From the NCBI GenBank assembly GCA_019359235.1, contig JAHHHT010000009.1, forward strand, positions 186,001 through 250,000: 64,000 nucleotides of DNA, read 5' to 3'. The stretch's first letter is position 1, and each line of letters opens with the position of its first letter. Source of the DNA: Oscillatoria princeps RMCB-10 (lineage in GTDB: Bacteria; Cyanobacteriota; Cyanobacteriia; Cyanobacteriales; Oscillatoriaceae). The notes under the pieces are model-generated. The model searched no databases, was not told the origin of the DNA, and was given only the letters and a program-made list of their open reading frames with translations. Shown here piece after piece: positions 60,901-64,000 of the stretch. A program made the position numbers and the translations under genes.

Positions 60901-61374
60901 CTCTCCCAACCGGATCTGCTCCCGCAAATCGACGAAATTTTGCGGCATACCGGCATTTCTCCCGCTTATTTGAAGCTGGAGATCACCGAGAGCGTGCTGA
61001 TGGAAAATGCCGCCGCTGCTGCTGAAGTGCTGGAGAAGCTGCGAGACCGGAATATTAATTTGTGCGTGGACGATTTCGGCACAGGCTACTCTTCTTTGAG
61101 CTATCTGCACCGCTTTCCTATCAATACGTTGAAGATTGACAGGTCGTTCGTCATTGAGATGGCTGGGGATGACGAGAATTCAGAAATTGTGCGAGCCATT
61201 GTGACGCTCGCTCACAACCTGGGCATGTATGTGGTGGCGGAAGGTGTGGAAACAGAGAAGCAGCTGGTGCAGCTCTGGGCGCTGCAATGCGAATACGGGC
61301 AGGGCTATTTTTTCTCCAAGCCCCTGCGAGCCGAGGATGCTGAAGCTTTGCTGGCTGACAATCCCCAGTGGTGA
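57934..61374 (+). CDS. PAS-GGDEF-EAL cyclic di-GMP enzyme with membrane sensor
   Basis: A 1146-residue membrane protein. A first membrane helix (about 13-40) and an extracytoplasmic sensor precede a second helix (about 371-397). Two PAS domains follow (about 430-555, with WRNP-like FNRVHPDD and YRWVLCRG; and about 560-665). The GGDEF domain has an intact GGDEF (752-756, diguanylate cyclase) and the EAL domain has E923-A-L (phosphodiesterase), with DDFGTGYSSLSYL further on. Both activities may be present. Residues ~290-310 (NPQLPIPNAQSLIP) look encoded by an intergenic-type repeat. Confidence 0.93.
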   Translation: MAAKNVAGRLQKLIVAYSALGILATGTLVAVVSAVPVYHHLKQHEERNLLLAVRTKTLAVEEYLRRTKDIAKQIASRTELRNYLEAYSQKKLSLKQLVNFSLPRLRDALKQSEELAGITRLDVSGKLAVRVGVPVPPEFWPVPDAGSHEAKVYGPVTLEGATYLVVGVPILCQSCFPDSSFQSPFRDSSIGQSRRVGTDIVLFKLDHLQQILADDSGLDLTGETVLGTVLTDRVQLFFPLRENRGRSAAVGQMAGRWWGINLKSSGAQISADGAGGAANRGGATPAAAAERVRFPTANPQLPIPNAQSLIPKTSLLGIALQKAVAQNTGILWPSGAGAGAEIVAYSPIPDSEWGLAVTVADSELYGPLYRQIAATGTAIAVLVLLGTGGTALLLRAVAGKAIVHTAELEQMVEQKTASLETEQQCRISVQEALREWEERYAIAAAGANDGLWDWNLETSEVYFSPRWKATLGYGENEIGTHSSEWFNRVHPDDVERLKAEITVHFAGLTSHLRNEHRIWHKDGTYRWVLCRGVAIRNTGDKAYRMAGSMTDITAHKAAEEENIRLAAFPRNDPNPVLASDRQGNLIYINPAALRVLAQLGVEPAGGFLPANHPKLVRRCLETGQGERQIEATVGSRVFSWTYHPIPALDVVHMYATDITERLWAEEQLLHAAWHDGLTGTPNRNKFIHQLSQTVERAKQRQDDLFAVLFLDLDRFKVVNDSLGHSKGDQFLVAVARRLQACLRPGDLVARLGGDEFTILLSAISEIADATGFAERIQLELMQPVNLSGHEVFTTASIGIAIGAYRRAPSHSEPVGHPYEQPEDILRDADLAMYRAKALGKARHVVFDAAMHERAVALLQLENDLRRAIQENCEGSILNSELTGGSATGRVFPGESQSERLKVQLLLHYQPVVALDTGRIAGFEALARWHHPERGLISPAEFIPVAEETGMIVPLGAWVLLEACQQLRRWQEQFPDRQELTMSVNLSGKQLSQPDLLPQIDEILRHTGISPAYLKLEITESVLMENAAAAAEVLEKLRDRNINLCVDDFGTGYSSLSYLHRFPINTLKIDRSFVIEMAGDDENSEIVRAIVTLAHNLGMYVVAEGVETEKQLVQLWALQCEYGQGYFFSKPLRAEDAEALLADNPQW

Positions 61375-61403
61375 GATCCGATATCAACTGTGTTACAGCG
61401 GAA

Positions 61404-61439
61404 AAAAGGCAAAAGAAAGGTTCCTTTCTTTTTGCCTTT
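61404..61439 (+). terminator. Rho-independent-type terminator of the GGDEF-EAL gene
   Basis: Long stem AAAAGGCAAAAGAAAGG / CCTTTCTTTTTGCCTTT with a two-base loop, 30 bases after the stop; the T-rich strand supplies the tail. Confidence 0.75.
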
Positions 61440-61907
61440 ATATAGGCTAAGCTTTGCACGAATAGGTCGCTTTATATCAATCCCGTTGGCATGGTTATCG
61501 CACCGGCATGTAGAACGCGCCCGCCCTTTTCCCCACACCGATGCAAGCGGACACGATATTACTCGCCGGTCGCCAACCCATCACTGGCAGCTAACTTGAG
61601 CCGCCAGAGGCATTTGCAGTGCGATATTCACCCTGAAATCTTGCAGCTTTTCGGCTGTAGTCGCCCCCCGTCCACTCTGGCTGGCAATTAGAGCCAAAAT
61701 CATCAGAAGCTAATCACTGTGAGAGCCTCGAAACTTTGTAGATGCGTCTATCGATGCTCTGTGCGTTGGAAATTATCAGCCTTGCCAACCTGAGTGCCTC
61801 TTCCGCCACAAAGGAGATAACTGTATCTATTCAGGAGTGCAGTTTGTCAGAGTTTCCACTTCCTGATTTGGCATCCCAGCTCTTCTATCAAGACAAATCT
61901 GTCACAT
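61440..61907. other. Gene-free stretch
   Basis: No supported gene. An open frame on the plus strand from 61742 overlaps the better candidate on the minus strand and lacks family features. A weak match to the dispersed repeat of 2470-2620 lies near 61490-61570. Confidence 0.45.
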
Positions 61908-62087
61908 TTAGTTTTTGCGACCCCCAGATGGCGGTTGGCCGTCGCCGGACTGGTTTACACTCGCATCTCCCTGCTCGGCATAGAGGAATCTATCCAGTTG
62001 AGCTGAGCGCTGATCAGCCTTCTGGAAATGGGCTACTAAACCAATCACTAATAGTCCCGAAAAAACAACAGAGATGTACTTTAGCAT
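61908..62087 (-). CDS. Small single-span membrane protein
   Basis: A possible 59-residue protein starting MLKYISVVFSGLLVIGLVAHFQ, with one N-terminal membrane span (about 3-22) and a polar tail (KADQRSAQLDRFLYAEQGDASVNQSGDGQPPSG). AGGT lies about eight bases before the ATG at 62087. It has no recognised family and the evidence is mainly its composition. Confidence 0.4.
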   Translation of the reverse strand: MLKYISVVFSGLLVIGLVAHFQKADQRSAQLDRFLYAEQGDASVNQSGDGQPPSGGRKN

Positions 62088-63020
62088 GGTAGATACCTGT
62101 ATCAAAGGTTGCGTTTATTGATACGGGATCTCCCCTTTGCCATCAGGATAAAAAAAAACAGCCGGCGGCAAAAAAATCACCAGCCGCCCGCGAAACCGGC
62201 ACACCAGTATTTACACGGATAGTCTGGATGGCGACAAGCCACTAGAATGAGTCAAAATTGCATAAAAGCAGATTTTTCCGATTCAGAGCCGTTATTTGTG
62301 TTCCTGGCTCCCGATTGCAGATTACCAACAGTATGCAACCGGCACGTCGCCGGTGTGTTCCCTGGGAACGCACCCCCACCCTCTTGACAGCCAAGCCGTT
62401 ATATGTATTGCGGGCTCCCGATTGCAGATTGCCAACAGTATGCGACCTGCACGTCGCCAGTAGGGTGTGTTCCCTGGGAACGCACCCTACCTGTGCGCTC
62501 CTCCCGATTGCAGATTGCCAACAGTATCCGACCGGCTTGTTGCCGGTAGGGTGTGTTCCCTAAGAGGGAACGCACCCCCATCATCTTGACAGCCGAGCAA
62601 TTCTATGTATTCCTCGCCCAGATTGCAGATTGCCAACAGTATCCGACCGGCTCAAAGGGTGCGTTCCCCAACAGAGAGCGCACCCTACCTATCTACTTGT
62701 GGCGAGATTGCAGATTGCCAACAGTATACGACCGGCTCAAAGGGTGCGTTCCCTCTTGGGGAACGCACCTTACCTGTGCGCTCCCCCTGATTGCAGATTG
62801 CCAACAGTATGCAACCGGCACCCCCTGCAGCAGACTCGACAGCGCGTCTAACCTCTCACGGATTCGCCAACAGCATCTTTCCAATCGCCAGGATCTATTG
62901 GCAGACTGTTTGAAATCCGCACCGGCGAAAATCGCTGTGCGCCGCGATTTCACCATCCGGGCTCTTGCTTTATGCCCTGCAATTCCCTGAGGCGGTTTTG
63001 CAAGCATTCAACCGGCTCAC
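62088..63020. other. Gene-free stretch with a direct-repeat array
   Basis: No gene. Mainly the array at 62313-62820. The rest shows an inverted repeat-like CCGGCGGC patch near 62160-62200 and no other signal. Confidence 0.6.
62313..62820. repeat. Six-copy direct-repeat array with hairpin spacers
   Basis: GATTGCAGATTGCCAACAGT, continuing AT-NCGACCGGC, occurs at 62313, 62420, 62506, 62621, 62706 and 62789 (distances 107, 86, 115, 85, 83). Each interval carries a GGTGCGTTCCC...GGGAACGCACC hairpin, and two longer ones also share CATCTTGACAGCC-type words. Spacers resemble each other, which rules out a CRISPR array. Confidence 0.85.
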
Positions 63021-64000
63021 TTAACTGCCAAACACTCCCCCCTCCCCTCTCGCCATTGCTTCCAACTGCCGGCGCACCCCCTCTGGGCGCAGCCAACCGT
63101 AGCCGGCGCATCCGAGGGTGTGGAGCAATCCTTGAAACTCCTCCTCAGTCCAACTGGGGGAAACAATGGACTGCATAACTGGCACAGCATCCCCACCGCA
63201 CTCCGCCATAAACTCAGGCGTGCGCAGCCTCAAGAATGCCTCAAGATAAGGTCTAGCCCCCTCATCCCAATCTGCGGGTTGCCGGTGTTCCAGCTCCCAG
63301 TCTAAAACCCACAGTTTCAGGGTTTTGTCCCAACTCCCCGACAGGGCAAATCTGCCATCCGGGCTCAGATACACTGAGCTCACCCTGCCTGTATGTCCCT
63401 CAAAAATGCGCAAGGGCCACCCCGTTGCCACTTCCCACAGTTTCAGGGTTTTGTCCCCACTCCACGACAGGGCAAATCTGCCATCCGGGCTCAGACACAC
63501 TGAGGACACCGATTCTGCATGTCTCTGAAAAGTGCGCAAGCACTGCCCCGTTGCCACATCCCACAGTTTCAGGGTTTCGTCCCCACTCCCCGACAGGGCA
63601 AATCTGCCATCCGGGCTCAGACACACTGAGCTCACCGAGTCTGTATGTCCCTCAAAAGTGCGCAAGCATCGCCCCGTTGCCACTTCCCACAGTTTCAGGG
63701 TATTGTCCCGACTCCCCGACAGGGCAAATCTGCCATCCGGGCTCAGACACACTGAGAGTACCCAGTCTGTATGTCCCTCAAAAGTGCGCAAGCACCGCCC
63801 CGCTGCCACTTCCCACAGTTTCAGGGTATCGTCCCCACTCCCCGACAGGGCAAATCTGCCATCCGGGCTCAGACACACTGAGAACACATAGCTTGTATGT
63901 CCGGCAAAAGTGCGCAAGGGCCGCCCCGTGGCCACATCCCACAGTTTCAGGGTTTTGTCCCCACTCCCCGACAGGGCAAAGAAGCCATCCGGGCTCAGAC
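63021..64000 (-). CDS. WD40-repeat protein, C-terminal part (5' partial)
   Basis: The frame is open from the right edge of the window to the stop at 63021, so the N-terminus lies outside. Visible are about five to six near-identical WD40 blades (GHTDSVSSVCLSPDGRFALSGSGDETLKLWDVATGQCLRTF). A ~95-residue tail reads WELEHRQPADWDEGARPYLEAFL, then WTEEEFQGLLHTLGCAGYGWLRPEGVRRQLEAMA. This tail is typical of large cyanobacterial WD40 proteins that carry a kinase, caspase-like or NTPase head. Which head is present cannot be seen. The tail resembles a small helical adaptor. Confidence 0.85.
   Translation of the reverse strand, partial: LSPDGFFALSGSGDKTLKLWDVATGRPLRTFAGHTSYVFSVCLSPDGRFALSGSGDDTLKLWEVAAGRCLRTFEGHTDWVLSVCLSPDGRFALSGSRDNTLKLWEVATGRCLRTFEGHTDSVSSVCLSPDGRFALSGSGDETLKLWDVATGQCLRTFQRHAESVSSVCLSPDGRFALSWSGDKTLKLWEVATGWPLRIFEGHTGRVSSVYLSPDGRFALSGSWDKTLKLWVLDWELEHRQPADWDEGARPYLEAFLRLRTPEFMAECGGDAVPVMQSIVSPSWTEEEFQGLLHTLGCAGYGWLRPEGVRRQLEAMARGEGGVFGS

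Noticed and set aside
61742-62092. 116-residue plus-strand frame
   Set aside because: Lacks ribosome-binding site and recognisable features, and lies opposite a more protein-like small frame.
62313-62820. CRISPR-like array
   Set aside because: Repeats are unevenly spaced, spacers are related hairpins rather than unique sequences, and there are no cas genes.
1-64000. tRNA or rRNA genes
   Set aside because: No cloverleaf with a TTCGA-type arm or rRNA-like sequence was recognised while reading the gaps; a dedicated search was not possible.

Overview
The window looks like chromosomal DNA of a cyanobacterium. It carries photosynthesis-linked genes (Psb28, a PsbP/CyanoP lipoprotein, a PAP/fibrillin protein), a NrtCD/CmpCD-type transporter end, a DUF3134 protein, Nif11-type and microviridin-type peptide genes, and cyanobacterial heptanucleotide repeats. 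The mass of intergenic palindromes and the large accessory load fit a filamentous or colonial genome of the Oscillatoria/Microcoleus kind, but that placement is inference. I saw no rRNA, tRNA, CRISPR array or intact transposase gene.

Layout. 1-16 kb is mostly housekeeping and scattered single genes: end of a nitrate/bicarbonate ABC operon, a Usp protein, an ExoD-like membrane protein, remnants of a two-component pair, a thioredoxin-fold/prolyl-hydroxylase fusion, a GNAT enzyme, a DIP1984-like protein, a PD-(D/E)XK nuclease, a fibrillin, glycosyltransferases and MraY. 16-23.3 kb is a Zorya-like anti-phage locus: ZorA (MotA-like motor with a long coiled-coil tail), ZorB (MotB/OmpA-like) and a ZorC-like EH-signature protein. 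A many-bladed WD40 gene on the opposite strand separates zorA from zorB, and no ZorD helicase or ZorE nuclease is visible.

24-39 kb is a peptide natural-product island. Two tandemly duplicated multi-core microviridin precursors lie next to the ATP-grasp ligases MdnB and MdnC. Convergent to them are a class II lanthipeptide synthetase (LanM) with a CCG zinc motif and a C39-peptidase ABC exporter. Divergent from the exporter is a Nif11-type precursor with an unusually long core, then a TPS-domain haemagglutinin-like protein and an HlyD-type adaptor. The usual microviridin exporter and acetyltransferase are absent, so the C39 exporter may process both peptide families through their double-glycine leaders.

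39-64 kb returns to core genes with large repeat-filled gaps: an Rre1/Ycf29-type regulator, CyanoP, Maf, a methyltransferase, MoaB, Psb28, an SLH beta-helix protein and the RNA polymerase omega subunit. A GldA/GldF/GldG/DUF4340 ABC operon, a PAS-GGDEF-EAL protein and the C-terminal part of another WD40 protein follow.

Non-coding DNA is dominated by MITE-like inverted-repeat elements of at least six types, the palindrome AGAAACCCGGTTTCT in about twenty places, hairpins built on GGTGCGTT, and heptanucleotide tandem repeats, some of which run into coding sequence.
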